64,000 nucleotides of DNA, taken from positions 7,695 through 71,694 of the forward strand of contig JADKHF010000049.1 of NCBI GenBank assembly GCA_016721865.1. The letters run 5' to 3'. The notes under the pieces are model-generated. The model had not been told where the DNA came from. It ran no database searches and worked only from the letters and a program-made list of their open reading frames with translations. Both the position numbers and the translations under genes were made by a program. The stretch comes from Nitrosomonas sp. GTDB lineage: Bacteria; Pseudomonadota; Gammaproteobacteria; Burkholderiales; Nitrosomonadaceae. Shown one piece after another: positions 49,736 to 58,682 of this stretch. The number at the start of each line of letters is the position of its first letter. Position 1 is the first letter of the stretch.

Positions 49736-50476
49736 TTAAACAATTCCGCCATTGACGGCAATATCCTGCCCCGTGATCCAGCGTGCTTCGTCACTAACCA
49801 GAAACAACACAACCTGAGCGATATCATCGGTCTTACCAAGTCTTCCCAACGCTGCCATCGCCGCCATGCGTTCAATATCCGCTGCGGTTTTGCCTGAGCG
49901 GAACAGTTCCGTATCGACCGGACCCGGCGAAACGGTGTTTGCCGTGATGCCTCTTTTTCCCATCTCACGGGCGAAAATCCGCGTCAATTGCTCCACCGCG
50001 GCCTTGGTTGCGGCATACGCGCCATATTTCGGCAGCATCAGGCGCGTCACCGTACTCGAGATATTCACCACGCGCCCCTGATCGGCGAGTTTTGTTGCCG
50101 CTTCGCGCAGGGTATAAAAAACACTTTTGAAGTTCACATCAACGATACGGTCGAACTCATCATCCCGGATTTGGGCTATTTCCTTGAACAGCAGTATTCC
50201 TGCGTTGTTCACGAGAATGTCAATGTGATTATAGTGTTCGGCGGTCGATCAAATAACTTACGAAATCTCATTCGGATCACTCACATCGGCCTGCACTGCC
50301 TTGCACTCACCACCCGCTTCGAAAATTGCACGACAGACTTTGTCAGCGGCTGGTTTATTCTCCACATAATTGATGACTACTTTTACTCCGGCATTGGCCA
50401 AAGTGAGCGCTATTTCCGCGCCGATTCCTCTCGAAGATCCCGTTACGATGGCGACTTTCCCATGCAGCGATTTCAT
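49736..50476 (-). CDS. short-chain dehydrogenase/reductase (FabG-like), frameshifted
   Basis: Starts MKSLHGKVAIVTGSSRGIGAEIALTLANAG with the Rossmann Gly motif TGxxxGIG. After two small shifts at about 50225-50265 it continues ILVNNAGILLF, NISSTVTRLMLPKYGAYAATKAAVEQL (Ser and YxxxK active site), VSPGPVDTELF and FLVSDEARWITGQDIAVNGGIV. About 247 residues. NADPH-dependent; the substrate cannot be told. It lies 21 bp before ald on the same strand. Confidence 0.87.
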
Positions 50477-50516
50477 TAGAGGTCCCCGGAATCTTTATCT
50501 TTAGAGGGTAAAAAAT

Positions 50517-51164
50517 TTACTCGGATACACCATGGCTTTTAAGTAATTTTACGATAGCCTGATGGTCTCTTTTTTCTGCCCAATTCAAGGCATTGTCACC
50601 CTGCTCATTTTTAATACTCGGATCTGCACCATTGTGAAGCAGTAATGAAACCGCATCAGAATGATTCCCGCGAACGGCCATCATCAGTGCAGTAGTTCCG
50701 TTATCTGAAGTCGAGTTAATGTCGACTTCCGCATTCAAAAGTAATCGAATAGTCTCCACATGCCCGCCTGAAGCGGCATACAGCAAAGGATTCCATCCGC
50801 CGTGATTAATCTCTGCCCCTTTTAAATATAACTGCTTCACCATTTCAGTCTGCCCCTGGTAGCTGGCCAACATAATTGCGGTTTCCCCAAATTTATTGCG
50901 AATATTCAGATTCGCACCGGCATCGATCAGGGACTGGGCCAATTTTAGATTACTGGTCTGTGCAGCAACCATGAGCGGCGTGTACCCTTCTGCATTCAGA
51001 ACATCAGGATTAGCGCCTTTTTTAATTAATTCCGATGCTTGGGAGAAATTACCTTTGTCGATAGCCCAGAAAAAATCATCTTGAACGCCAGCAATGACTT
51101 TTATGGGTAAGAAAAAAATAATTATCGCAATTAAAACTGATAAAAATCGAGAATTAGTTGGCAT
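50517..51164 (-). CDS. exported ankyrin-repeat protein
   Basis: About 215 residues from the MPTN start. A signal peptide (FLSVLIAIIIFFLPIKVIAG) is followed by about five ankyrin repeats of 33 residues: ANPDVLNAEGYTPLMVAAQT, ANLNIRNKFGETAIMLASYQ, AEINHGGWNPLLYAASGGH, VDINSTSDNGTTALMMAVRGNH, ADPSIKNEQGDNALNWAEKRDH. A protein-binding scaffold, here placed in the periplasm. The start overlaps the end of tatD by about 11 bp. Confidence 0.87.
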   Translation of the reverse strand: MPTNSRFLSVLIAIIIFFLPIKVIAGVQDDFFWAIDKGNFSQASELIKKGANPDVLNAEGYTPLMVAAQTSNLKLAQSLIDAGANLNIRNKFGETAIMLASYQGQTEMVKQLYLKGAEINHGGWNPLLYAASGGHVETIRLLLNAEVDINSTSDNGTTALMMAVRGNHSDAVSLLLHNGADPSIKNEQGDNALNWAEKRDHQAIVKLLKSHGVSE

Positions 51165-51939
51165 GCAGTCCATTTCTGTTCACTCTGAATAGGTTAAAAA
51201 AATTATCAGTGGTTGCAACCGCAATTTCCTCTACTTTCATGGCGCGCAGTTTTGCTATCTCTACCGCCACATGCCGCACAAATGCGGGTTGGTTCAGCTT
51301 GCCCCGAAAAGGAACCGGCGCAAGATAGGGTGAATCTGTCTCAATCAGCATTCTATCCAATTGAATATTCTTAGCCACTTCTTTTAATGCCACGGCATTT
51401 TTGAATGTCACGATACCCGAGAATGAAATATAAAAATTCATTGCAATCGCTTGTTGCGCAACCTCCCAACTTTCAGTAAAGCAATGCATCACACCCCCCA
51501 CTTCATCAGCCCTCTCTTCCTGCATAATCCGAAGCGTATCAGCAGCGGCTGAGCGTGTATGAATAATCAAGGGTTTTTTTGCTTTTCGTGCTGCACGAAT
51601 ATGTGGGCGGAAGCGATTTCGCTGCCATTCCAGATCTCCAGTCAGACGAAAATAATCCAGGCCAGTCTCACCAATGGCAATTACCTTGGGATGATTGGCG
51701 AGATCAGCTAATTCGTCAGCTTCTGGTTCTATCTGATCTTCATAATCCGGATGAACCCCAACAGAGGCGAATAAGTTTTCGTGCGCTTCCGCTAATGCCA
51801 GAACACGCGGGAAATGCGGCAAATTAACGCTGACACACAGTGCATGCGTTACCTGATTTTCTTGCATGTTAACTAGCAGCTCGTCCAGATCTTTGGCAAG
51901 ATCCGGGAAGTCTAAATGGCAATGTGAATCTATAAACAT
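51154..51939 (-). CDS. tatD: TatD-family metal-dependent hydrolase/DNase
   Basis: 261 residues from MFIDSHCHLDFP. TIM-barrel amidohydrolase-like fold with HCHLD (metal-binding His pair), VGVHPDYE, AIGETGLDYF (Glu and Asp), HTRSA, MHCFTESWE and LIETDSPYLAPVPFRGKLNQP. The conserved TatD/YcfH pattern is complete. ATG 51939 is chosen because the family starts here. It is 14 bp from queD. Confidence 0.95.
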   Translation of the reverse strand: MFIDSHCHLDFPDLAKDLDELLVNMQENQVTHALCVSVNLPHFPRVLALAEAHENLFASVGVHPDYEDQIEPEADELADLANHPKVIAIGETGLDYFRLTGDLEWQRNRFRPHIRAARKAKKPLIIHTRSAAADTLRIMQEERADEVGGVMHCFTESWEVAQQAIAMNFYISFSGIVTFKNAVALKEVAKNIQLDRMLIETDSPYLAPVPFRGKLNQPAFVRHVAVEIAKLRAMKVEEIAVATTDNFFNLFRVNRNGLHAN

Positions 51940-51953
51940 AATTTTTAAGATAA

Positions 51954-52403
51954 TCAGATTGTGCTGCGTAGTGCATCGGCCCAGCAATTGGGTGTTTGAA
52001 ATAAACGAACTTGCTCAAGCTGCAGATGATTGCCATAGCTGTCCTGGTAAGCTTCATCTAAAATATCGAAAGCAATTAAAGCCAGATTCTCTGCCGTTGG
52101 TTGAACATCCAATACAACCGTTTTGTGACCTTCGATAGATTGCAGGAATTGCAATACCACCGTATCACCTGAATAAACCAGAAATGCATGATCCCATTGA
52201 TCAACCAGCACGGATTTGGCAATACGCTTCACTTCTGAAAAATCCATAACCATGCCTTGCTCAGCAATGCCTTCGTCGGAGATAATGTTACCAGATAGTG
52301 TAATTTCGATCATATAGCGGTGGCCATGTAAATGACGGCATTGGCTGTTGTGCGTCGAAATGCGATGGCCAGCATCGAATTCCAGCTTGCGTGTGATTAA
52401 CAT
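51954..52403 (-). CDS. queD: 6-carboxytetrahydropterin synthase (QueD/PTPS family)
   Basis: 149 residues from MLITRKLEFDAGHRISTHNSQCRHLHGHRYMIEIT: the zinc-binding histidines are in DAGH and HLHGH, and the Cys of the SQCRHLHGH loop is the catalytic one. It also has GMVMDFSEVKRI, and LDHAF-like DQWDHAFLVY and PTAENLA. It acts early in queuosine/7-deazaguanine synthesis. The next gene upstream, on the other strand, is a radical SAM protein, but that one is not an evident QueE. Confidence 0.92.
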   Translation of the reverse strand: MLITRKLEFDAGHRISTHNSQCRHLHGHRYMIEITLSGNIISDEGIAEQGMVMDFSEVKRIAKSVLVDQWDHAFLVYSGDTVVLQFLQSIEGHKTVVLDVQPTAENLALIAFDILDEAYQDSYGNHLQLEQVRLFQTPNCWADALRSTI

Positions 52404-52448
52404 ACGTACAATTTTAATAGTGCGAAATAAATATGTGGAATTGTAACA

Positions 52449-53309
52449 TTGCAATCCGATTCTAAACGATTGAATACGACTGACCACAGTCGTGATAGCG
52501 CCGGGCTCACTTACGTTTATCCTGTGATATCGCGGCGGGCTGGCGGCGTTTCAATCGGCATTAATCTCAATCCCAATAATGCCTGTAACTGGCGATGTGT
52601 TTATTGTCAGGTGCCGGATCTGAAACGTGGTTCAGCGCCACGGATTGACTTAAGCAAATTGGAAAGTGAATTGCGGTCTTTTCTGCATGAGTTGGTGGAA
52701 GGCGATTTCATGCAAAAGCATGTGCCGCCGGAAGCAAGAAAAATTCACGACATTGCCTTGTCGGGCAATGGTGAACCCACCAGTGCGAAAGAGTTTGAAC
52801 AAGTCATCGAACTGATCGGCAGCATCCTGAAGAATTTTAAAGTGCTGAAAGATTTGAAACTTGTGTTGATTACTAATGGCAGCTTAATTTATCGACAATC
52901 GGTACAGGCTGGATTGGAACGGATGGCTCAGCTCAATGGAGAAATTTGGTTTAAATTTGATCGCGCACTCGCTGAAGAAAGGCAGCGTATCAATAATACA
53001 AGAATCAGTTTAAAGAAAATTCACCATCACCTGCAAATTGTCACCTCGCTCTGCCCCACCTGGCTGCAAACCTGTGTGTTCGAAATAAATGGAAAACCAC
53101 CTGATGAACTGGAAGCCAATGCTTATCTGAAGTTTATCAAAGGCCTGAAAGATGAAGGGTTACCGCTTGAAGGTATCTTATTGTACGGGATCGCTCGTCC
53201 ATCATTACAGCCTGAAGCACCACAACTATCTCAAGTAAATGAATCCTGGTTAATTGCTCATGGTGAAAAAATAAAAGCACTCGGCCTGACGGTTAAGCTT
53301 AATCCTTAA
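52449..53309 (+). CDS. radical SAM protein, role unknown
   Basis: 286 residues with a radical-SAM core: NNACNWRCVYCQV (CxxxCxxC cluster motif, at about residue 45), DIALSGNGEPT (SAM-binding GNGEPT), LVLITNGSL, and a C-terminal half with LQTCVFEINGKPPDE. It resembles the small generic radical-SAM Fe-S oxidoreductases (COG0731-like). The start is a TTG at 52449, since no ATG is in frame near it and no other start precedes the conserved VYPVISRR. Its place next to queD suggests, but does not show, a link to tRNA modification. Confidence 0.8.
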   Translation: MQSDSKRLNTTDHSRDSAGLTYVYPVISRRAGGVSIGINLNPNNACNWRCVYCQVPDLKRGSAPRIDLSKLESELRSFLHELVEGDFMQKHVPPEARKIHDIALSGNGEPTSAKEFEQVIELIGSILKNFKVLKDLKLVLITNGSLIYRQSVQAGLERMAQLNGEIWFKFDRALAEERQRINNTRISLKKIHHHLQIVTSLCPTWLQTCVFEINGKPPDELEANAYLKFIKGLKDEGLPLEGILLYGIARPSLQPEAPQLSQVNESWLIAHGEKIKALGLTVKLNP

Positions 53310-53671
53310 TCATCTCAACCATCACTTAGATTCCCGAAAAATAACCATCAAGACTTCTCTGTCACTAATTTGCAACACAATATATCTTCTTGATATTGAT
53401 TGATACCTGGCATTTATATCGCTGATACTTATTGTGTTTGGGTATAACCCATTAAAGAATTGGATTTTTGTCAGGATAAAAACTGTTAAAGATATTCACT
53501 TTGCGCTTTAACCTAAATTGTTATCGCTTATAATAAGCGACTTAGATTATTCAAGAAAACAATGTCATACCATTAAAAAGTATTTTTCAAGAAAAATAAG
53601 CTGGATTTCTTTTTTAATACAGCATGGCTCTAGGTTTTTAATGTCAACGTTCATACCACAGGAGTTTCGTA
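53310..53671. other. 362-bp intergenic region
   Basis: AT-rich spacer between the radical SAM gene and the porin gene. There is no frame with a ribosome site, and I see no obvious terminator. It probably carries the promoter of the porin gene. Confidence 0.4.
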
Positions 53672-55381
53672 ATGAATTCATCAAGCATTTTTCCTTTTTC
53701 AGCAAAGCTTTTCGCTGATTTAAAAGTGCATTGGGTAAAAAACTCGCGGCAACGGCTACTTAAAGTCAGTTTATGCGGTTTAGGAATGATGTGTCTGGTT
53801 TCTCAGGCGCATGCCACGAATCCAGCTCCTGCCTCGGCGCAGGCTCCAGCAACTACAAATCCACCGGCTATTGCTGCAACAGCCGCTGACAAACCGGCCA
53901 CTGGCGCTTTTGATATGTCAAAAGTTCCACCAGTCACCGCGCCATCGCGCCCCGGTTTATTTATGTTGCCACCAACCGGACCCGGTTATTACTCACTCTT
54001 GGATCTGATTACCGGAAATAAGCGCGAAAAACCACCTGTTGCGCCTTATGCGCCATTTGCACTGCTGACTACTCCCGCATCCGATATTGACTTTCGTTAT
54101 CTGGATAATCCTGAGCATGAGAAAGATATTTTTGACCCCCTTAAAAGAATACGCTTAAGCAATGATTGGATGCTATCTTTTGGGGGGCAATTCTGGCACC
54201 GTTACACACACGAAACGGATAGTCGCTTAAATGCAGCCGGCACTAACAATGATTTTCATTTGTTACGTACACGATTCCATGCAGATTTATGGTATCAGGA
54301 TAAGGTACGTTTATTTGCGGAATTTATTGATGCGCGAATACTCGGTGCTGACCTGCCTCCACTCGCAACAGACAGAAACCATACAGATATGCTCAATCTG
54401 TTTACCGATATAAAACTGGCCAATGTCAATAATGGTCCTGTTTATGCTCGGGTAGGACGGCAAGAGTTACTGTATGGCTCTCAAAGATTGATCTCTACAT
54501 TGGATTGGGTTAATACACGAAGGACCTTTCAAGGCGTAAAAACTTTCTGGCGTACACCAACCTGGGATCTTGATGCATTTTGGGTACGCCCGATGATTAC
54601 TGAAAAAAGTAATTTTGATAATTGGGATACGCAACAGAATTTTTATGGGCTTTGGGGTACCAATAAATATAAACCGGGTCATTTAGTTGATCTCTATTTT
54701 CTGAGTCTGGATAACAATAGAGACCTTACTGCGCAAGCCGTCAGGCAAGCAAATATTCTGCAAGGAAACTCAAATCTCCATACCTTGGGTGGGCGACTTG
54801 TTGGAAACATAGACAATTTCCTGTATGAACTGGAAGGTATGTATCAGTTTGGTGAACGATCCAATTTGGATATTTCCGCGTTTGCAGTAGCCACTGGTGT
54901 GGGTTATCGCTTCCCCTTGCCGATGAACCCACAAGGTTGGATACGCTATGATTTTGCGTCAGGTGATGGAAACCCCAACGATGGAAACAGCAATACATTC
55001 AATCAGCTCTTTCCTTTTGGCCACTACTATATGGGTTACATGGATCGTGTAGGACGTCAAAATATACATGACATCAATGCGCAATTTACCTTGCACCCAA
55101 TGCCATGGTTTACATTTATTTCCCAGTATCACAGATTCTATCTGGCAAATAACCGTGATTATTTGTATAACGCTGCTGGCGCAGCCACACTGAGAGATCC
55201 TACAGGCCAATCAGGCAGCCATGTCGGAGATGAGATAGATTTCCGTGCAAACTTCCATGTCAATCGCCATCAGGATGTGCTTGTTGGTTATTCAAAACTG
55301 TTCAGCGGTGGTTTTATAGAAAAACAAAGGCCGGGAATTAATGCCGATCTCTTCTATGTTCAGTACAATATCCGCTTTTAG
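53672..55381 (+). CDS. alginate-export-type outer-membrane porin
   Basis: 569 residues. A signal peptide (LLKVSLCGLGMMCLVSQAHA) is followed by a Pro/Ala-rich linker (PAPASAQAPATTNPPAIAAT) of about 70 residues, then an 18-strand-type barrel: IRLSNDWMLSFGGQFWHRYTHE, DFHLLRTRFHADLWYQDKVRLFAEF, YARVGRQELLYGSQRLIS, RTFQGVKTFW, and a C-terminal LFYVQYNIRF. GRQELxYGxxR is the hallmark of the AlgE-like alginate_exp family. An ACAGGAG site precedes the ATG. The substrate is unknown; many members are not linked to alginate. Confidence 0.85.
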   Translation: MNSSSIFPFSAKLFADLKVHWVKNSRQRLLKVSLCGLGMMCLVSQAHATNPAPASAQAPATTNPPAIAATAADKPATGAFDMSKVPPVTAPSRPGLFMLPPTGPGYYSLLDLITGNKREKPPVAPYAPFALLTTPASDIDFRYLDNPEHEKDIFDPLKRIRLSNDWMLSFGGQFWHRYTHETDSRLNAAGTNNDFHLLRTRFHADLWYQDKVRLFAEFIDARILGADLPPLATDRNHTDMLNLFTDIKLANVNNGPVYARVGRQELLYGSQRLISTLDWVNTRRTFQGVKTFWRTPTWDLDAFWVRPMITEKSNFDNWDTQQNFYGLWGTNKYKPGHLVDLYFLSLDNNRDLTAQAVRQANILQGNSNLHTLGGRLVGNIDNFLYELEGMYQFGERSNLDISAFAVATGVGYRFPLPMNPQGWIRYDFASGDGNPNDGNSNTFNQLFPFGHYYMGYMDRVGRQNIHDINAQFTLHPMPWFTFISQYHRFYLANNRDYLYNAAGAATLRDPTGQSGSHVGDEIDFRANFHVNRHQDVLVGYSKLFSGGFIEKQRPGINADLFYVQYNIRF

Positions 55382-57013
55382 GTTTGTTTATCTGAATTAA
55401 ACAGCAATACAAAACGACAACGGCAGCTGATCAGGCTGCTGCGTTGGTCGTTTAAAGCACTTCGCAGTTTGTTATTGCTCTTTACTGACATCCCGACACT
55501 GGCAGACCAATTGGCTAACGGACCTTCGTCCTGCAATGCGCCGTCTGCTTTCTTCATGTAGTACATGATTATCCGCCGAGGAAACGCCCAGATAGCTATC
55601 GGTCTTTGAATAATACCGATAACTGAAGAAACTCGAAACCGCTGTAGCAGCACCCGATGGAGCAAACTGGTCAGGGTATTTACCTTCCGCCCAGGCAAGG
55701 AAGCATTCAACGTTCGCCGCTGATGACTGGTGGATGAATTTATTGACAATGGTACGGCCGCCTGAAATGACCAGGCTTGGATATTCCAATATTTTAAATT
55801 TCTCAAATGGATTTCCTCGCACCGCAATAACATCGGCTGGTGCGCCAGGTGTCAAAGTACCCAGTGGAGCCAGGCCCAGATGTTCTCCGGCTTTTGAAGT
55901 CGCTGCCTTGAATACATTGACAACATCGGCAAAATCAATGGAAGCGCCGCTGGTTAAGTGCAGCATCATATGAAACTCTTCCCCGTTAATCCCCCAGGGA
56001 ACATTATCGTGTCCAATTTCCGATCCGTAGATAAATTTGGCGCCTTTGCTTGCCAAACTCATCGTGTTGGAATGAATACCCTTTTTCGTAGCAGTATCCA
56101 CACAGGAAGAAAGCGTATCAATCGTGGTTACAAAAGTAACCCCTTGATCGACTGCGCGCTGCAACAGGCTTTCATTGATTTCGGCACACGGAATATGCGC
56201 AAATTCATCAACTCCGGCATCAAGCGCCCGCTCAAACCCGGTATTTTCACCCGCATGCACAATGACCCGCTTACCCAACGCATGGGCTTTAGCCACAATC
56301 GCGGTCGCAATGTCTTGTGAAAGCATAGGCCATGGCGTAGCAGGCGGTGCTTGACCATCGTGCGGCTGCATCCACGGCGCGCCGGTTTCGCCACCGGGTT
56401 CCAGAGCATCTTGATGCCGTTGCCCCGCTTGCGACAAGATCCGCGACAACTCTTTCAGCTTTGGCAGTTGATGTAACCGGAATGCCAATTTTATCATAGC
56501 CACCATCGCCGCCTCCAAATATATTCAGCGGATATCCACCAACCGCCTGGATAATCGGTCCCACACTCAACAACCGCAGCGTACCTTGGCCTCCTTCAGG
56601 TGCCTTTATAGGCCCGCCGGTATCCTGCACAGTGGTTATTCCATGTTCCAGTACCGCATTCTTATCGACATTCTGGAATGTAATATGCGCATGGGATTCG
56701 ATAAATCCCGGCAGAATCGTTGCGTCATCCAGATTGATCTGGTTGGCACATAGCCCGCTTAACTCCGCCAAAGTACCCACTTTTGCAATTTTGTCTGCCT
56801 CAATAAGTACGGCCATGTTTTCCTGCGGAAAATTGATGCCATCAAATAATCGCGCTGCTGCCAGTATTTGGCAATCCGGAAGCCACGGTATGTGCGTGTT
56901 CGATCCACTGTGATCTTCGCCTTCATGCCCAAAGGCATTGAAACTGATTACCTGCAATAATATCATTGCAATCAGCAACTTAATCTTGTTAAAGTTGTGG
57001 TTTTTTTATTCAT
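55378..57013 (-). CDS. secreted amidohydrolase with a C-terminal SSADNHVYY-type domain, frameshifted
   Basis: ATG 57013 with GAGGA upstream opens MNKKNHNFNKIKLL after one A is added to the A-run; a signal peptide follows (AMILLQVISFNAFG). The metal-dependent amidohydrolase core shows ATILPGFIESHAHITF (HxH), GITTVQDTGG, KRVIVHAGE, DEFAHIP, FIYGSEIGHD and PGAPADVIAVRGNPFE, with a break near 56410-56440. After about residue 430 comes a distinct domain ECFLAWAEGKYPDQFAP...YRYYSKTDSYLGVSSADNHV, and a further shift at about 55575 leads to YYMKKADGALQDEGPLANW. The end could lie earlier than 55378. Family members hydrolyse cyclic amides, ureas or dipeptides. Confidence 0.75.
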
Positions 57014-57498
57014 TTTTAGAATATTTCCTCTTGGATAGTTTTTTTATGCAAAAATTTCCATTTTGATTAGAAACAAGTGCGATAAAAACAGCGCGTTAAG
57101 TGTTCATGCGGAATACACAGTACACAGGCAGCAGCTAAACAGTATAGAGACAGGCATTACTCTGGGAATGCGACAAATTGTCACACCCTGGAGAAATCCA
57201 AAAGTCGCGAGAGGAATAAACTCGCGCTGCTGCGGTTTCTGATGAAATCACCTGAAGTATTCGGCTTCGAGAAAAATGGTGAAATTAGAAGTGCCCTAAA
57301 ATCGTTGCAACTGCAATCGGTTCCAGTGCGATGAAAAGTGTGTGTTAGAGAGAGTCCGAGGATGAAAATTTTCTTAAGCGGTAGGCATTGTAGAAGCGGG
57401 AATCCTGTATCAGGCACAGGAGATAACTAGCCAATACAAGTTCCCGCTATTGCAAGTAACAATCCGAGAGCTGTTTTACAGAACTAACTGTTCAATGA
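57014..57498. other. 485-bp intergenic region with palindrome TGCGAC-N5-GTCACA
   Basis: Spacer between the amidohydrolase start and the end of the PEP-CTERM gene at 57499. No coding frame is supported. It holds the first of three related palindromes (57169-57185), 156 bp before the amidohydrolase ATG. Confidence 0.5.
57169..57185. promoter_or_regulatory. operator candidate, palindrome copy 1
   Basis: TGCGACAAATTGTCACA. One arm base differs (A for G) from the perfect palindromes at 58509 and 62001. It lies upstream of the amidohydrolase gene on its transcribed strand. The sharing of the sequence, not its distance to the start, is the support. Confidence 0.55.
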
Positions 57499-58379
57499 CT
57501 AATTCCGTCTGCGTCGGGCGCTGAAACCCAGCAAACCTAAACCTGCCAGCAGCATCGCGTAGGTTTCTGGCTCTGGCACGACCGAGACAATGCCCAGAAC
57601 GCCGTAGGTTGCGTCACCGCCAGGTCCCCAGCTATTGAAACCAGTGTCTTGGGTAAAATCCGTTCCGCCCACAAATATCGAGTAATCACCGGCCAGGAGG
57701 TGGAAGATATGTGTAACCGAGCCATCAGAAACGCCGTCGCCGCCGCTGATTCCGCCAATAGTGCCGTCATAAGCGTGACCGATATACTGGAAGAAGCTTT
57801 CGGGCAATATACCGGGGCCATCGGGACCTGTTTTACCAGGATTAGCAACGGTAGGGCCATCCACCCATACACCTCCTTCATAGGTCCAGCTATTGTTGGT
57901 AATGGACCAGTCACCCAACGTTCTGAATGAACCTTCGGTAAGACCAACGCCACCACTATCCCGTTCGCGTATGTATACCGACCCAGGTGCGCCATCATGG
58001 TCGGCTTGCCCGCCGGTTCCTGTTGAACCATGAGCGAGTCCCTTATAGAGGGAGAAGCCGGGGGTTAAGGCATTGGTCACAGAAGTGGTCGCAATACTGT
58101 ACGTATCGCCTTTAAACGTGATGCTGACATCCAGTTCATCAGTCAAGGTGAAACGGTAAGCCCGCAATTTGTGGAGTCGCCCCAGTTGCCATCGGTGCCA
58201 TCGACCCAACCGAAATTGCCAGTAGCGGCGCTATTTGTACGTGTTGCCGTATCTCCGACAGTAGAAAATGTGCCAAAATTACGGCCGGTTGGAGCATTGG
58301 CACCGTAGCCGATATGCGCCATGGCAGGCAGCGATGTCATGCCAGCGAGCAATAGTACATATTTGAATGTATTTTTCAT
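57499..58379 (-). CDS. PEP-CTERM sorting domain protein, frameshifted
   Basis: Starts MKNTFKYVLLLAGMTSLPAMAHIGYG at 58379 with GAGGTC upstream. The frame is lost at about 58165 and resumes as KLRAYRFTLTDELDVSITFKGD; the body is Gly-rich with SVTHIFHLLAGDYSIFVGGTDF, and the end is VPEPETYAMLLAGLGLLGFSARRRRN. About 293 residues. The body is close to proteins in which a beta-sandwich body precedes the sorting signal. It is upstream of the amidohydrolase on the same strand. Confidence 0.87.
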
Positions 58380-58409
58380 AAAAAGACCTCTATAAATCAT
58401 TTTTTTATT

Positions 58410-58435
58410 AAAAAAGTGCAAAAGTATTTTTGCAC
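58410..58435 (-). terminator. Rho-independent terminator-like hairpin in the leader of the PEP-CTERM gene
   Basis: On the minus strand GTGCAAAA-ATAC-TTTTGCAC (8-bp stem) is followed by six T. It lies 31-56 bp before the ATG of the gene at 58379, after the palindrome at 58509. Such a hairpin in a leader could end an upstream transcript or attenuate the gene. Confidence 0.6.
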
Positions 58436-58508
58436 CGTCTTGTGTGTCAGAGCGCATTAATTACGCCCAACACGGCATTAGTTTCTATCAGGATGATCAG
58501 TGCGTCAA

Positions 58509-58525
58509 TGCGACTAATTGTCGCA
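58509..58525. promoter_or_regulatory. operator candidate, palindrome copy 2
   Basis: TGCGACTAATTGTCGCA, perfectly palindromic in its arms, lies 130 bp before the start codon of the PEP-CTERM gene at 58379. The distance would allow an upstream activator or a repressor at the promoter. Confidence 0.6.
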
Positions 58526-58682
58526 CCTCATTGATTATAAAGTGTTTTAATAGAATAGGTAGAAACCCGGTTAAGAAGTATTTTCTTAACCGGGGAAATT
58601 AGGTGATTGAAAAAGAAGAAAGTAAATTTCTTTTAGAAAAGCAGGAAAAATATCTGTTTTTAATTCACGATCTCATCAACTA

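Noticed and set aside
53518..53718. A 66-codon frame ahead of the porin gene
   Set aside because: It overlaps the porin start and has no ribosome site or protein-like composition.
57181..57417. A 78-codon minus-strand frame in the spacer
   Set aside because: There is no ribosome site or recognisable domain; low-complexity composition suggests chance.
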